Positions 44,173-55,224 of a DNA stretch of 64,000 bases are shown here, piece by piece. Each line of letters starts with the position of its first letter. The stretch's first letter is position 1. The translations under genes and the position numbers were made by a program. The notes below the pieces were generated by a model that ran no database searches, was not told the origin of the DNA, and was given only the letters and a program-made list of their open reading frames with translations. The stretch comes from Liopterus haemorrhoidalis. Taxonomy: Eukaryota; Arthropoda; Insecta; Coleoptera; Dytiscidae. The stretch spans positions 179,058,071 through 179,122,070 of the forward strand of contig OZ020611.1 of assembly GCA_963971575.1 (NCBI GenBank). The letters are read 5' to 3'.

Positions 44173-45434
44173 AGAAATGCTATGTAATAATAATAATAAT
44201 AACATTTATTTCATGCTAGACATCTTACGACGTTTACATTTGTCAGTACATATATGATAATTTAATTAAACAAAAGTAGAAAAACATTTGAAAACATTGA
44301 AAAATTAAAATAATTTTGAAAGATAAGAGAAAAAAAAATGTAATATATATAAAATTAACAAAGGTAGAAAAACAGCCTACATGTTAGATGTAATTATTGA
44401 AATTAATTTTGAAAAATTCATCCGAATTGTAGAGACAATTCTCAATAAGAATTTTTTTAAGAGACTGGTAGGTAGTTAAAGAAAGTGGCTGCCAAAAAAT
44501 ACCATTCCTAGATTTAGACAATCTAAGTCTTGGTAGTCTGATGTTGCCAGCAGAGCGAACATTGTAAACATGTCTAGAGGATACGGTTACAAATTTGTTC
44601 GGGTTTTCTTTAACGTATACCAGACAAACATAAACAAATAAACTATAGAAAGACAAAATGCTGTATTTCTTAAAGAGCTCTCGGCAGTGGTGCTTGTTAG
44701 GAACATTATTCAGGATTCTAACAGCACGTTTTTGGAGTAAGAAAATTCTGTTGACAGATGAACTTAAACCCCAGTGAATTATGCCGTAAGTTAAGCGCGT
44801 CTGAAAAGCAGCAAAATAAAACATACGCAGCATATCGAATGACACAGACGTTTTCAGCCTGATGAACGCATAGATAACGCTTTTAAGAACATTTGCCAAA
44901 TAGTTAATGTGATCGTGCCAGCTAAGTGTACTATCGATATAAATCCCAAGAAATTTGATTGGCCCCCCGAACTGAATATTAATATCAATATTGCGTTTCA
45001 GTGAAAAAATAATTTGTTGGGTTTTATTATTATTAAGAGTAAGACGGTTAGAAGTGAAGCAATCTTTAACTTTCACCATTTCCTGTTCTGTATTACTGAC
45101 CACATCGTTAATAGAGGTATGATTAGTCAGGACAGTAGTGTCATCGGCGTAAAGTATAACTTTGACACTTTCAGGCAGCAAATTTCGGAGGTCATTGATA
45201 TAAACGATGAAAAAAAAAAAACGGACCCAAAATTCCGCCCTGACAAACATCAAAATTGACCTTCCTATATGTAGAATGTACGTCATTCAACGAGACGAAC
45301 TGGTATCTATTAGAAAAATAAGATCTAATGAGATCGTTTGCATTGCCACGGATACCATACTTTTCTAATTGGGCCAAAGTGCAGAATATGGTCGAAAAAT
45401 AGCACTCAAATTTTGCTACAGTCAACCAAGACAT
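44173..45434 (-). pseudogene. 5'-truncated LINE with reverse transcriptase and TTA tail
   Basis: Two minus-strand frames overlap at 45286-45192. The first has LEKYGIRGNANDLIRSYFSN and VNFDVCQGGILGPFFFF (the QG..LGP block). The second, 300 codons from 45286, carries VYINDLRNLLPESVKVILYA, ILYADDTTVL with the catalytic Y-A-D-D, NRLTLNNNKTQQIIF, and FLGIYIDSTLSWHDHINYLA, then a thumb region ending IRLPRLRLSKSRNGIFWQ. This is the palm and thumb of a Jockey/CR1-type RT. The two frames are separated by a run of A/T at 45208-45222, probably a slippage-type frameshift. The 3' end has a TTATTATTATTATTA tail. Fingers and endonuclease are missing. It is the best-preserved coding sequence in the window. 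Confidence 0.93.
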
Positions 45435-45563
45435 AAATGCATTTAACGATAATGTGATTGACTACTTCAGGATGGTTTTACAGAGCAGAAAAAAACAGAC
45501 AACATTGAACAAATTCCTTGTTAAAACGAGTGCTGTTAAATCATCAAGAAAACATACCCCATG
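45435..45563 (+). pseudogene. Pogo-like transposase C-terminal fragment
   Basis: Right after the LINE, the plus strand reads AFNDNVIDYFRMVLQSRKKQ and TTLNKFLVKTSAVKSSRK. R-K-Q-T-T-L-x-x-F is a common ending of Tigger/pogo transposases. Before the LINE, 44118-44170 reads KSSKAPIPNADIKEML in frame-compatible sequence. Only this tail remains. Confidence 0.6.
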
Positions 45564-45848
45564 ATCAGAATTGGAATTACTCGTTTTGTTTTAATTGATA
45601 TTAACTCTTGTTTTCAACATAAACCTTCCTCCTTTTTCACTTCTACCACTATGTTTATCTATTTAGTACAATAAGGTTAAAGTTTAAACAACATTTTTTA
45701 AAAATTTTGTACCACTTTTAGGAGCTGGAAACAGATTAATTGAATTTCAGTTATTTCTTACGGAAAAAATTGTTTCTCTATTCGTCATATTCTATATTGG
45801 ATACACCCCCAGGAACAGATTAATGACGAATATAGAGGTTCCACTGTA

Positions 45849-46640
45849 TAACTAAACTAATTTTTCAAAAAAAATTCGATTGAGATTTTTATACCTCCCT
45901 TCCTAGATAGGAAACAACATATTTAGGAAACATTTTTGACAAAAATCGTATATAAATAAAAATATATTTAAAAACAAATGTTTATTCTTTAATTTTGTCT
46001 TGAATGCGTTTCATTTGAAGCCATGCATTATATTATAAAACGTAATTATTTTTTTACTGGAACCGACTTACGTGGGACACTGTGTAATAATCATTATTTT
46101 TATTTCTGTATATCAAAACTATTTTCTAGTTACAGTTCTAGTTTACAGTTTCATATACACAGCAAAAAGGAAGGTAAAAAGAAGCAAACATATCGATAGT
46201 AATCCGTTCTTCAAAGATTTATATTGAGTAAATCGCAGTGAGGTTCTATCTGATTCCTGATAACCAATATATATTTTCGCCATCTTAAAATATACGGTTC
46301 TCTGGGTTGTGGTAGAGGTCGTAAAAATAGGATCTCAACAGCTTCTCTTAAAAAGATAAAACTTTTACCATAAACTCGATTTTAAATTATGGGTTTAAAC
46401 TTACGTTGAATTTCTAAAATATTTAAAATAGAAATTTCTTTAAATATATTTCTGTAAACATTCAACAAAATAGTATATTGTGCAACTAGCGCGGAATACC
46501 ATATATTCGCAGCCGCAGGCGAGTGAAGCAAATCATTCGAGTGCGGAATATGTATTCTGCGCGTGTTACTCACTATGCGTTTCCTCCGATTACCATTTTT
46601 CAATAAATAAATAATCAAGAAAATACAATCTAAATATGGT
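45849..46640. other. Interval without recognised features
   Basis: AT-rich sequence; no motif recognised. A CGCAGGCGAG-like patch near 46505-46520 is similar to part of the hairpin loop at 63.35 kb. Confidence 0.3.
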
Positions 46641-46651
46641 TAACAGCCATT

Positions 46652-46788
46652 AATGCGCGCGCAGCCAGTACGGGAATGAAAATTCTCGGAAACTGAACAT
46701 GCGCATTGCTGCGAATTTATTCTTTCCCGCGCAATGCACATGCGCATTAGGGCGCATTTATCATTCCCGCATCGCCTGCGCGCGCATG
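46652..46788. repeat. Small CpG-rich inverted repeat, possible MITE
   Basis: AATGCGCGCGCAG on the left is matched by an inverted CATGCGCGCGCAG on the right, with ACGGGAATGA and GCGGGAATGA just inside. CATGCGCATT motifs repeat between. No target duplication found. Confidence 0.5.
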
Positions 46789-47715
46789 AGTGTATCATAC
46801 GAAATTAAGTTAATTTTCTATCGACTTAAGCCTCATTCAGAGCTCTTTAAATTAAGAGGTTGTAGACTGTGCTTTGTTAACTGTAAGTTATGTTTCAATG
46901 CATTCTTTTTAACTTTCCATGTACCGTTCACATCTGTTATAAATTAGTACTTTACGAATAGCCCTCCATCTGTGAATTTTGATACCAACTATTTAGCTTC
47001 GTAAAATATTTATCGTATTACCTTTCTTATAATTTTGTTGTCTTAGATTTTAACTATCTAATTACCTAAATTGATCATATTTACTGTCCGTCATTGTAAT
47101 TTTGAGAGTTAACAAGATTTGTTAATGATGCCATTATGTTAGGTTATGTAAAGGCATTCGATATCTACGGTGTCACTGATAGAATGCGATAGCCCATGTG
47201 TTTATATGTCTGTCTCATTAAAACATCTCACTAGATATAAGTTTAGAAAATTATGCACAATCCACAATAAACAGCGTATTAAATTTGGAGGTCTGAACGG
47301 TTTCACGTCTTATCATATGACAAACTTTCTGGTGACAGTGAACAGTCCATAAGCTATTGATTTAAGAGCTCTGAATGCGGCTTAACGGAACCAAATGAGA
47401 CAGTTCAATAGTAGTCGTAGGAAAAATATTTTGTTATACAGACTGTTAGCGGGACCTGTTTAAGTATTGATAACTTCTTTATTATAACAGATACGAAGGT
47501 TAATACAGGTTAAATTAGAAGAGATCAAGTACATTACTCTACAAATAAGAATATTAAATTGGAAAAACAATTGATCATCAAATAAGCGACTTATTTTTAA
47601 AAATATTAATTTATTTAACAAGCATATAATGGGGGCTATATTTTACGATGATGAAGTTTACCACCCTAGACAAAGGCGATTCCTTTTTTTATCAAGAGTG
47701 CCAGGGTTTGTTTCC
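46789..47715. other. Interval without recognised features
   Basis: AT-rich; short frames without motifs. Confidence 0.3.
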
Positions 47716-47725
47716 CCTACTTGAC

Positions 47726-47939
47726 CAGAGCCATAGCAACGTCCTGGCATCGGGGCAAGTGCCAGGGGCGCTATCGTGTATGTTTTCTTTTTTTTTTTCT
47801 TTTTTTTTATTGGTCATCACTTGTATTTTCACCTGTTTATTAAAATAATAATGATGCCCTCCTTAAATAAAATGAAAAAATATAAAAATGGCGCTATTAA
47901 GTATTTGCCAAGGGCGCCAAAAATATTGCTACGGCTCTG
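47726..47939. mobile_element. hAT-like MITE without clear TSD
   Basis: CAGAGCCATAGCAACGTC and the inverted right end CAGAGCCGTAGCAATATT share the first 14 bases apart from one. Flanking octamers do not match convincingly. The interior has GGGCGCC motifs and a poly-T tract. Confidence 0.55.
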
Positions 47940-47947
47940 GTTAAGAC

Positions 47948-48300
47948 GTAATTCGGCGCCTTCTTAATATCATTCATTAGACGTATAAGGAAAATATTAA
48001 AATAAAATTTTACATGCTACACAAAAGTACAAAAAAGTCTAAATTTCATTACTTTCCGGCGCCTCTATCCTGCGTAGTCGCCTAGATAGCCTAGATCACT
48101 ATCTAGGCTAGAATTATTAATGGCATACTAATGGCGTACGAATGGTATACTAATAATTCAAAAATACCAAATTTTGAGTTATGACACTTATGCAAATTAG
48201 CGATATGTTCCGAGTTCAGCCATTCATGAAAATAAGTAGTTTTGATTATAATTTAATTGCAACTTTTTATCGGGAATTTTTTAAATATTGATAACTTTTT
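47948..48300. other. Interval with a small perfect hairpin
   Basis: AGCCTAGAT-CACT-ATCTAGGCT (48088-48109) is a 9-bp stem with a 4-base loop. Otherwise nothing is recognised. Confidence 0.5.
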
Positions 48301-48304
48301 AGTG

Positions 48305-48415
48305 TTTTGTAGGTATGATCACCAAAAAACCCTTATAACGTCACTCATGTGTATGTATGTCTGATGATTAATTTCATTTTTAGGTTTTGTAAGTATGACC
48401 ACCAAAAAACCCTTA
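48305..48415 (-). repeat. Two tandem copies of the family C terminus
   Basis: TTTTGTAGGTATGATCACCA and TTTTGTAAGTATGACCACCA, each followed by AAAAAACCCTTATA, are the reversed terminal ~40 bp of family C. The mariner at 48418 begins immediately after the second. Confidence 0.7.
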
Positions 48416-48483
48416 TACGAAGGCTACCTTTTAAGTTTTTATAAAAACTAAGAAAGAAAAAAATTGATTTGGACCAAACTGTT

Positions 48484-49690
48484 TTATTGCTTTTCAAAAT
48501 ATTCGCCTTTAAGATTTGTACACTTTTGCCTGCGTTCAAACCAATTTTCGAAAAAAAAAAATCCCTCTGAAGTTGGTATCTCAAAAACATGGTTTTCGAA
48601 GGCTTCAAGAGTTTCTTGAGGTGATGAAAACCGCTGTTCACGCATTTTTTGTTTGACATTGGGGAACAAAAAAAGTCGTTAGGGGATAAATCAGGTGAAT
48701 ACCTGATATTTTTCTCCTTCAAATAATCAATTGTATGATATGTTTTTTGTCTTCAAAAATCAATTATATGACATGCTGTGTGGGAGCTTGCATTTTCATG
48801 ATGAAGAATGATGCGGCGTTTTTGGTTGTTTTTCCTGATTTTGTCGATTACTTCTGGCAAACAAATTGTTGCACGCATGAGACATTAATTTTCGATATTT
48901 TTCTCCTTCAAATAATCCATTGTATGACATGCTGTGTGGGAGCTTGCATTTTCATGATGAAGAATGATGCGACATTTTTGGTTGTTTTTCCTGATTTTGT
49001 CGATTACTTCTGGCAAACAAATTGTTGTATACCATACAGCATTAACTGTTCTCCGATCCTCTAAAAGAATGGTTACGACATATCCAGTACAACCGAAAAA
49101 ACAAGCGATCATTTTCTTGGAAGTGCTTAGTGAACGACCCAAACTTCTTGAAAGACCCAAACAGTGGATTGTTGTTTAGTTTGCGGTTTATGTGAATAAA
49201 TCCAAGTTTCGTCACCAGTAAGGATGTTGTATACGGATTTTGCATTGCCTAGGTTGATTTTTTTTAACATTCCCTTACACCAATCAACAAGGGCCTTTTT
49301 TTGAGCTTCGGTCAAATTATGTGGAATCCATCGGGAACAGATCTTTTTCACAGCTAAATGTTCATGCAAAATCGAATATATTGCAGTCTGCGATATGCCA
49401 AATGATGCCTCTATCTCACGGTAAGGCACATGCCGATCTTCTGCAATCATTATGCGCATAGCATCGATGTTTTTTTGAATCACAACCGATTTTGGTCAAC
49501 CTTCACGAGATTCATCACTGACAGACGCACGATCACATCGATATTCTGCAAACCAATCGTAAACAATCTTTTCTGATAATGCTTCATTACCAAAAGTTTA
49601 ACGAAGCGAATCTATGCATTGTTGTTGAGTTAGGCCTTTACTAAAATCGTAAAAAATCATCCAACGAAAACCCGAGTAATATACATTTTT
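48484..49690 (-). pseudogene. Mariner transposase pseudogene
   Basis: From about 49690 the frames give FRWMIFYDFSKGLTQQQCID, NEALSEKIVYDWFAEYRCDR, then a clean 118-codon frame (49483-49127) with MIQKNIDAMRIMIAEDRHVP, YREIEASFGISQTAIYSILH, EHLAVKKICSRWIPHNLTEA and ILTGDETWIYSHKP (first catalytic Asp). The next part (49080-48885) has DRRTVNAVWYTTICLPEVID and ILHHENASSHTACHTMDYLK, where Glu replaces the second catalytic Asp. That stretch is duplicated. A later frame gives RYSPDLSPNDFF (third Asp) and the C-terminal GLNAGKSVQILKANILKSNK. It is inactive because of frameshifts, the duplication and the D-to-E change. Confidence 0.9.
48716..49030 (-). repeat. 155-bp tandem duplication inside the mariner gene
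   Basis: GACATGCTGTGTGGGAGCTT occurs at 48771 and 48926, and about 110 bp downstream of each are nearly identical through TCTGGCAAACAAATTGTTG. The duplicated part encodes the second-Asp region. The other mariner copy (20.3 kb) has it once. Confidence 0.88.
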
Positions 49691-49854
49691 TCACAAACTT
49701 TTTAACGCTCACTTTCAAAAAACTACTCGATCAATTTATAAACTACTACTGATTTCACAATAACAAATGCCAAATTTTACGAATATAGTAATGACACATT
49801 TCAATATTGCCATCTAGTGGTCGTTTGTGAAAACATAAAAGGTAACTCTCGTAT

Positions 49855-50464
49855 GTCTATCCACCAGGTAGTTCCCGGTATCCCGCTGGCCAGTCCAGTC
49901 CTGTTTTCAAATCCACATTTAATGCAACAATTTAAGTTGCAACTAGTGGTGACAATAATGTTAGTGGGCATGCGGAAGATGACGAAATCAAAACCGCGAC
50001 CATATTAACATGTTTATGCATATTTTAGTGTTGCGCGAGTCGAGCGTCGTTACCCGCCGAGAATTCTTTTTATAAACAGTTTATTTCTGTTCGACTCACG
50101 TGAGTGTTATGATAGTTGAATCTGGCAACAAACCGCACTAAAGAACTCGAACAGTGGCGTAGAAAATAAAAATAAATAAATATATTAATAAAAATATAGA
50201 AGCGGTTAAATGTAGACATCCCTTCCAGTGTACTGCTCATGCGTTGCTCTATCCTTATTAAACGTATGGTTTGCTCTTTTTAGTGGTATTTTCACATAAT
50301 ACTTGGGGTTGAAAACCATGTTTTATAAAAACACAAATTTTTTTGGGTGTTTAAACAATTAAACAATTTAAAAAATTAAATATAGATTTTTATTTTTTAG
50401 GAATCAGAATAGGTTTTATGAAAAGGGAAATAAAATTACAATAAATCATAAAAAAACTGTCCTG
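49855..50464. other. Interval with an orphan hAT arm
   Basis: Immediately after the mariner, CAGGTAGTTCCCGGTATCCC and GCTGGCCAGTCCAGTCCTG resemble the right arm of the MITE at 9810-9967, without a left end. The rest is AT-rich with no motif. Confidence 0.4.
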
Positions 50465-50700
50465 ATGGTGGCTATATCTATTTTTTTCATTTATTTTTTC
50501 GGCCTCATATTTGGTTTTTACACGTTTCAGATGATTATAAGACAATATTCACAATAAAATCAATTTTTGTCCGCCTGTCTGTCTGTCCGAGGTTCATGCA
50601 AAATCGGCTGGAAATATTTTCACGTAATTTGGTATGATGATAGCGTGAAACCAGGATTCGAACATAGGCTATAAAGCATCTCGAATCTTAAAATATCTCC
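50465..50700 (-). repeat. Interspersed repeat family D, copy 3
   Basis: It includes CTCATATTTGGTTTTTACAC (the site occupied by a MITE in copy 1), CGCCTGTCTGTCTGTCCGAG, CGGCTGGAAATATTTTCACG and AACCAGGATTCGAACATAGG. Reversed, the last gives the B-box-like ATGTTCGAATCC. Confidence 0.75.
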
Positions 50701-50936
50701 CATATTATTGACAACAACAAAATGTATACAGGGTATTTACGGTCTTCTTATTTATTTTTTAATGGGTGATACTACAGGTCAAAAGAAGGCGAAGAACCTT
50801 AAAATACCTTAGCAAAAGTTTTATAATAAAAGAGATATTAATTTTTTTATTTTTTTTTTATGGGATCAAAAGATAACGATAAGTACTTTTACAGCAGAAG
50901 TTCGAAGTTATGTTGTATGCAAAGTCTAGCTGTGTA

Positions 50937-51600
50937 TCAATGAATCAGCGTATGCTGCAAGGCTCGTGCCTTGTCGAATTTTCGCCGTTGCTGCCTCCAC
51001 CCTGTTACGGAGATCCTCCAAGTCCATAATTTCGGTACCACCACTTCGGTAATACCATGATCTTCAAATGCCTCCACAAATAAAAGTCTAATGGTGTCAA
51101 GTCTGGTGACCGGGGAGGCCAAGAAACAGGACTGCCCCGACCAATCCACTTATTTTCAAATACATTGTTTAACTGATGACGAACGAAACGATTGAAATGC
51201 GCGGATCTTGAAGAAACCACATTTCTTGCCGTACGTTTAATGGAATATCTTCAAAAAGTTCTGGCAAATTATTTTGCAAAAAAATAAATAATTTTCAGTA
51301 TTTAACCGATCTGGTAACACAAAGGGGCCAATCAACTTTGAGTTTACCAATCCGGCCCATACGTTCACAGAAAATCTGTCCTGAAAATGACCACGGCGAA
51401 CAACATGCGGATTTTCGAAACTCCAGATGTGTGTATTGTGGCAGTTGTTTGTGCCGTTACGCGTAAACGTAGCTTCATCAGTCACCAACACACTCAACGC
51501 AAAATTCGGTACTTCGTCATGTTTGCACAAAAACTTTTTACAGAACAGTACGCGTTGCGAATGATCCTGAGGTTGCAAAGCTTGTACTCGTAGTACATGG
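50937..51600 (-). pseudogene. Tc1/mariner transposase catalytic domain, broken
   Basis: A clean frame (51578-51237) contains RVLFCKKFLCKHDEVPNFAL, VLVTDEATFTRNGTNNCHNT with the first catalytic Asp in TDEATFTRNG, HIWSFENPHVVRRGHFQDRF, SVNVWAGLVNSKLIGPFVLP and DRLNTENYLFF. Further on (51220-51005) are VRHQLNNVFENKWIGRGSPV, SWPPRSPDLTPLDFYLWRHL with the third Asp. The segment between them, with the second Asp (normally in a D-GAPAH motif), is compressed or lost near 51215-51240. The final frame (51149-50937) gives the C-terminal QQRRKFDKARALQ region. The N-terminal DNA-binding region is largely missing, partly because of the hAT insertion at 51662. Confidence 0.9.
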
Positions 51601-51661
51601 AATGGATATAATTTATGCTCGCATACTGTTCGTCATATAATACGATTTAAGACACCTACTT

Positions 51662-51743
51662 CAGTGTTTCTCAACCTTTTCTGGCATAGGACCCCCCAAA
51701 ATAACTTAGATATTGTCTGCGGCCCCCCCTATATATATGTATA

Positions 51744-51774
<31 letters not shown>

Positions 51775-53331
51775 TATATGAAACTCTAAACCGGGACAAG
51801 AACGGGAGCTAGGGTAAAGGAAAACATTTAACCACAAAAAATTGTTTTATTATTAAGTCTTACAAAAGAAATATGCAGATGGTCTACTGCAACAGAAAGT
51901 TAATTATTTGATTTATTGTACCAGTTCAACAAATATTTTTAAGAGCAGGTTCTAACTTATAAATTGTTGCTGCTGTACCAATATAATTCAATATTCATTT
52001 AGTCAATAATCGGGATTTATGAAAATGATTTAAAAAATAGTTTTGTTTCTCTAGTTATAGCCGATAGTGTATGCATGTATGTGTTTCTATATTGTCCATA
52101 GAAGCACATTCTACATAACAATGACTTACATTATAAAATTAACAAAAATTTCTACAAATACCTTTCCAGTCGCTCCAATTTTGGTCTGCATGGAGTCCAA
52201 ACACTAAATTCCACACTATAACACACTATTTCAAGTATTTTATGCACTTTTATCACTTAAAAATAACTAAAAACGTCAGAAAAAAATGAAGACGCCACTT
52301 GCAAAAATCACGTATCACTACATATCAAGATGGCTAATCCTGATAAAGCTCATTAAGGAATATAGTCATTAACAATCAATATATAAGGAACAGAATTGCT
52401 TAAAATAATTCTTTATGAGAATAAACACATATATTAACATTTTATCAATAGTATGCAGGTGGTAGAAATTGAACTACCGGGCCCAATACACTATTTTTTA
52501 TTATTGAAGATGAGGTATAACGTTAAATTTTACATAAACATGTTTTTAATATCTGTTACGATTACCTATAATGGCTTGCAAGTATTTTTATTTACAAGTG
52601 TTCCATTGTTCCAAGTTGCTTTCCATTTTGAACACTTTCGCATCCTTACTCTTTAGCTAACAGTAGCTCGGAGCATAACAAAAAATATTGCAAGTTCAAG
52701 TCGTACCTACTTGAAAGTACTTGAAGTAGCTCCAACGCGAACCGTTTTAATTATTTAATTATTTTAAATTAGTTGTCAAAATAAGTATAATTTATTTTAT
52801 TTAAGTGAAAAAAAAAATAATAATAATCATAATAATAATAAAATAAAATAATATAATATATATTTTATGATTTTCTTTCTTCTTCTTCTTCTTCTACTTT
52901 CTACCTCCGGTGTTCATCTCTTTCTTCGTAATCTCTTTTCGGCTTCCGTCTCCGGTCTCCTTCCTTCTTGACTCCAGTTCTTCTTCCCCTCTTTCTTCGC
53001 TTCTCTTCCCTCTTTTCTTTCCTCCTCCATTGCCTCTTTCTTCCTTCCTGTACTCAGTTCTGTCTTACCTCTCCACATTCCTTTCTTCTTTCCTCGAGTA
53101 CTCTCGCCCACCTTTCTCCCTTTCCTTCTTCACTCAACAGCTCCTTATTTTATTTAAGTTTAAAAGGTATATTTTAATGAATATAAATGTCATATATTTA
53201 TGAATATATCTTGCAAAATTGAGCGTTTTTCTATTATAATTTCATGTTTCGATTTTATATGACTTCACGGCCCCCCGACGAAGCTTTCACGGCCCCCCAG
53301 GGGGCCGCGACCCCCCGGTTGAGAAACGCTG
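51662..53331. mobile_element. hAT element (CAGNGTTTCTCAACC ends) nested in mariner
   Basis: CAGTGTTTCTCAACCTTTTC and inverted right end CAGCGTTTCTCAACCGGGGG share 14 of the first 15 bases. ACCTACTT is duplicated exactly (51654-51661 and 53332-53339). It is the same family as 58899-60303, which lies in the opposite orientation, and shares GGCCCCCCGACGAAGC-like sequence near one end. No transposase is recognised. Confidence 0.94.
52868..53145 (+). repeat. Polypyrimidine tract inside the hAT
   Basis: About 280 bases are almost entirely C and T on this strand (TTCTTCTTCTTCTTCT, CTCCTTCCTTCTTGACTCC and so on). Ser-rich frames on it are a consequence of composition. The sister element at 58.9 kb lacks this tract but has (CT)n-(TA)n in a similar place. 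Confidence 0.85.
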
Positions 53332-53677
53332 ACCTACTTGCTGGGCAAAAACAAATGAAATTTCTTAGTTCGCAGGTTACTACAAGTTTTTCTAACATTA
53401 ATTTATCTCTTCCCTACAAAAACTTACAAAATTAATATCTCTTTTAATATAAAACTTTTACTAAGGTGTTTTAAGGTTTTGCGCCTTCTTTTGACCTGTA
53501 GTATCACCCATTAAAATATATGTATATATATATATATATATATATAAAAATTGTTTATAATAAGAAAACAAACCTGCTTAAATATATATAGGGATTTAAT
53601 GAAATATTAACGTATTAATAATTAGTAATTTAGCATGTAGTTCAACTACTAATTTATGCAATATTAGTTAAAATCTG

Positions 53678-53955
53678 ACCTGAGGTTAAAATTTTTGGAT
53701 TCTCCGTAGTTTATTTGGCTTAGAAAAAATTTAAGGCTTTAATCGTTTAAAGCATTTTGAGATTACGACATTTTTTTGTAATGACATAATTTGCATTATT
53801 AGTGAAAATTCTGGATTAAAAAAGCACAACTTAAAAACGGCTAAAGATAGCGACTTGCGGTTTGAATTTTTCGATTCTCCGTAGTTTATTTAGTCTAGAA
53901 AAGGTAAGGGCTTAATCGTTTAACGCGTTTTGAGATTACAATAAACAATTTTTTT
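53678..53955 (+). repeat. Diverged tandem duplication, period ~173 bp
   Basis: GATTCTCCGTAGTTTATTTG and GATTCTCCGTAGTTTATTTA, with TTAATCGTTTAA(A/C)GC and TTTTGAGATTAC following each, mark two copies at 53678-53778 and 53851-53955. Confidence 0.8.
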
Positions 53956-55224
53956 AGTAGTATACAACAATCAAATGTTTTTATTGCACCTAACAATGTG
54001 TCCTCTTCTAGCCATAGACCACCACGTTAAGTGAGTGCATTATTTTTCAGAGTTCTGAGTTTAGTCAGTTGTAAGATGTATTTTGCAGTTAGTGTTAGTG
54101 TATGACTTTAATAATAATATTATTAGGGTATTAATATTTGTTTACTATTGTAAGTGTTTAATTATTGGTGTTCAAAATTATGATTGGTCATCAAAACTGT
54201 GACTTCGACTTTCACTAATATTTAATTATTAATTTCGTTACCCTTAACATTTATTATATCGCCGAAAAAACGTTTTTACAATTTTAATGACAATTTACAG
54301 AAAAAATATTCCTTTATACAAAATGGTGTTTCAATGAAACTTTATTTTTGCAGAACAATATTATTAAAAAGGTTAATTTTGAAAAATTTACGTTAATAAT
54401 TGTTATTATAGTAAGTAACATATCAATAAGTCTGTTTGCTATTTCTAATTAGATTGAACGAACAATATATTGTTCTTAATTTATCTATTACTGATTTTCA
54501 TTTTCACTTGTCAAAAAACGAAAAATTTTGCAATTAAGAATTTGATTGTAATGGTTCCAATTTGGAGCAAAATAATACACCATTAGGCATTCTGAAACAA
54601 AATATCAATTTTTACTTAGTTTTAATTAAATAAATACTAAAGATATTGCGATTTTCGTACTATTTAAAAACGTAACCTATAAATATATTTTCGAATCCTT
54701 ATTTATATGTTTATAAAAATATTATTCCATAATATAAGGTATCTGAACTGTACATATTACTATATACTTATCAAAGATATAAATTTTTTGCTCCAAAATT
54801 GAAAATATTCATAAAATTAAGGTAACAAAAGTAATGACACATGTATTTTAAATATCCCAAAAAAATCCAAAGGAAGCCGTTGCCAGATGGCAGCACATGT
54901 ATGTGACGTTGTATATGTAAATGCTTTTCATTATTTAATGATTTTTTTGTTCCAATGTACCTATAATCACTTCACTAATAAACAAACTTATTAGAACGAA
55001 ATTATTCTTTTTAACTAAGGACATCGAGATATACTGAAGTATAAGATTGTTTAAAATAACCAAAAAGGTCAAGATATACCAAGTTATCTCATAGATCAAA
55101 ACAAAAATATAAAAAAATTCAAAAATTACCAAACATAATTTTTCTATTATTTGATTTTGAAAATCTATATAAATAAATCTGATAGTCTGTATTCTGCCGC
55201 TGACCACCGCTGACCAATCGCTAA
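53956..55224. other. Gene-poor interval
   Basis: AT-rich; a 102-codon frame at 54935-55243 (minus) is hydrophobic and AT-driven and shows no family motif. Just before 55225 the sequence GCTGACCACCGCTGACCAATC is a short tandem motif that continues on the other side of the next element. Confidence 0.35.

Larger units (their letters stand above)
43981..45846 (+). mobile_element. Pogo/Tigger-like element split by a LINE
   Basis: CAGTCAAACCTCTATCTTCG and the inverted right end CAGTGGAACCTCTATATTCG match at 17 of 20 positions and are flanked by TA (43979-43980, 45847-45848). CAGT..AACCTCTAT is a typical pogo-type terminus. Without the LINE (44173-45434) the element is about 600 bp, so it was already a deletion derivative. 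GTATTCGTT and TATTCGTCA motifs recur near both ends. Confidence 0.85.
48418..49851 (-). mobile_element. Nearly full-length mariner with both TIRs
   Basis: Ends CGAAGGCTACCTTTTAAGTT and CGAGAGTTACCTTTTATGTT (inverted) match at 15-16 of 20 positions. TA is found at 48416-48417 and 49852-49853. It is the sister of the copy at 20260-21935 and provides the unoccupied site for the hAT there. At 1434 bp it includes a ~155-bp internal duplication (see 48716-49030). Confidence 0.9.
50755..53516 (-). mobile_element. Tc1/mariner element with long TIRs, interrupted by a hAT
   Basis: The left TIR includes AATGGGTGATACTACAGGTC then AAAAGAAGGCG, and the inverted right end has the same 31 bases. Similarity continues with a few gaps for about 85 bp to GAGATATTAAT. 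TA at 50753-50754 and 53517-53518 fits Tc1/mariner. A 1670-bp hAT is inserted at 51662-53331; without it the element is about 1.08 kb. Confidence 0.9.

Noticed and set aside
47726..47939. 8-bp target duplication for the element at 47.7 kb
   Set aside because: Flanks TACTTGAC and GTTAAGAC match at only three positions, so only the inverted ends support it.
52910..53203. Ser/Leu-rich frames that look like a secreted low-complexity protein
   Set aside because: They come from the polypyrimidine tract inside a hAT element; the opposite strand gives a Glu/Lys-rich frame of equal length.
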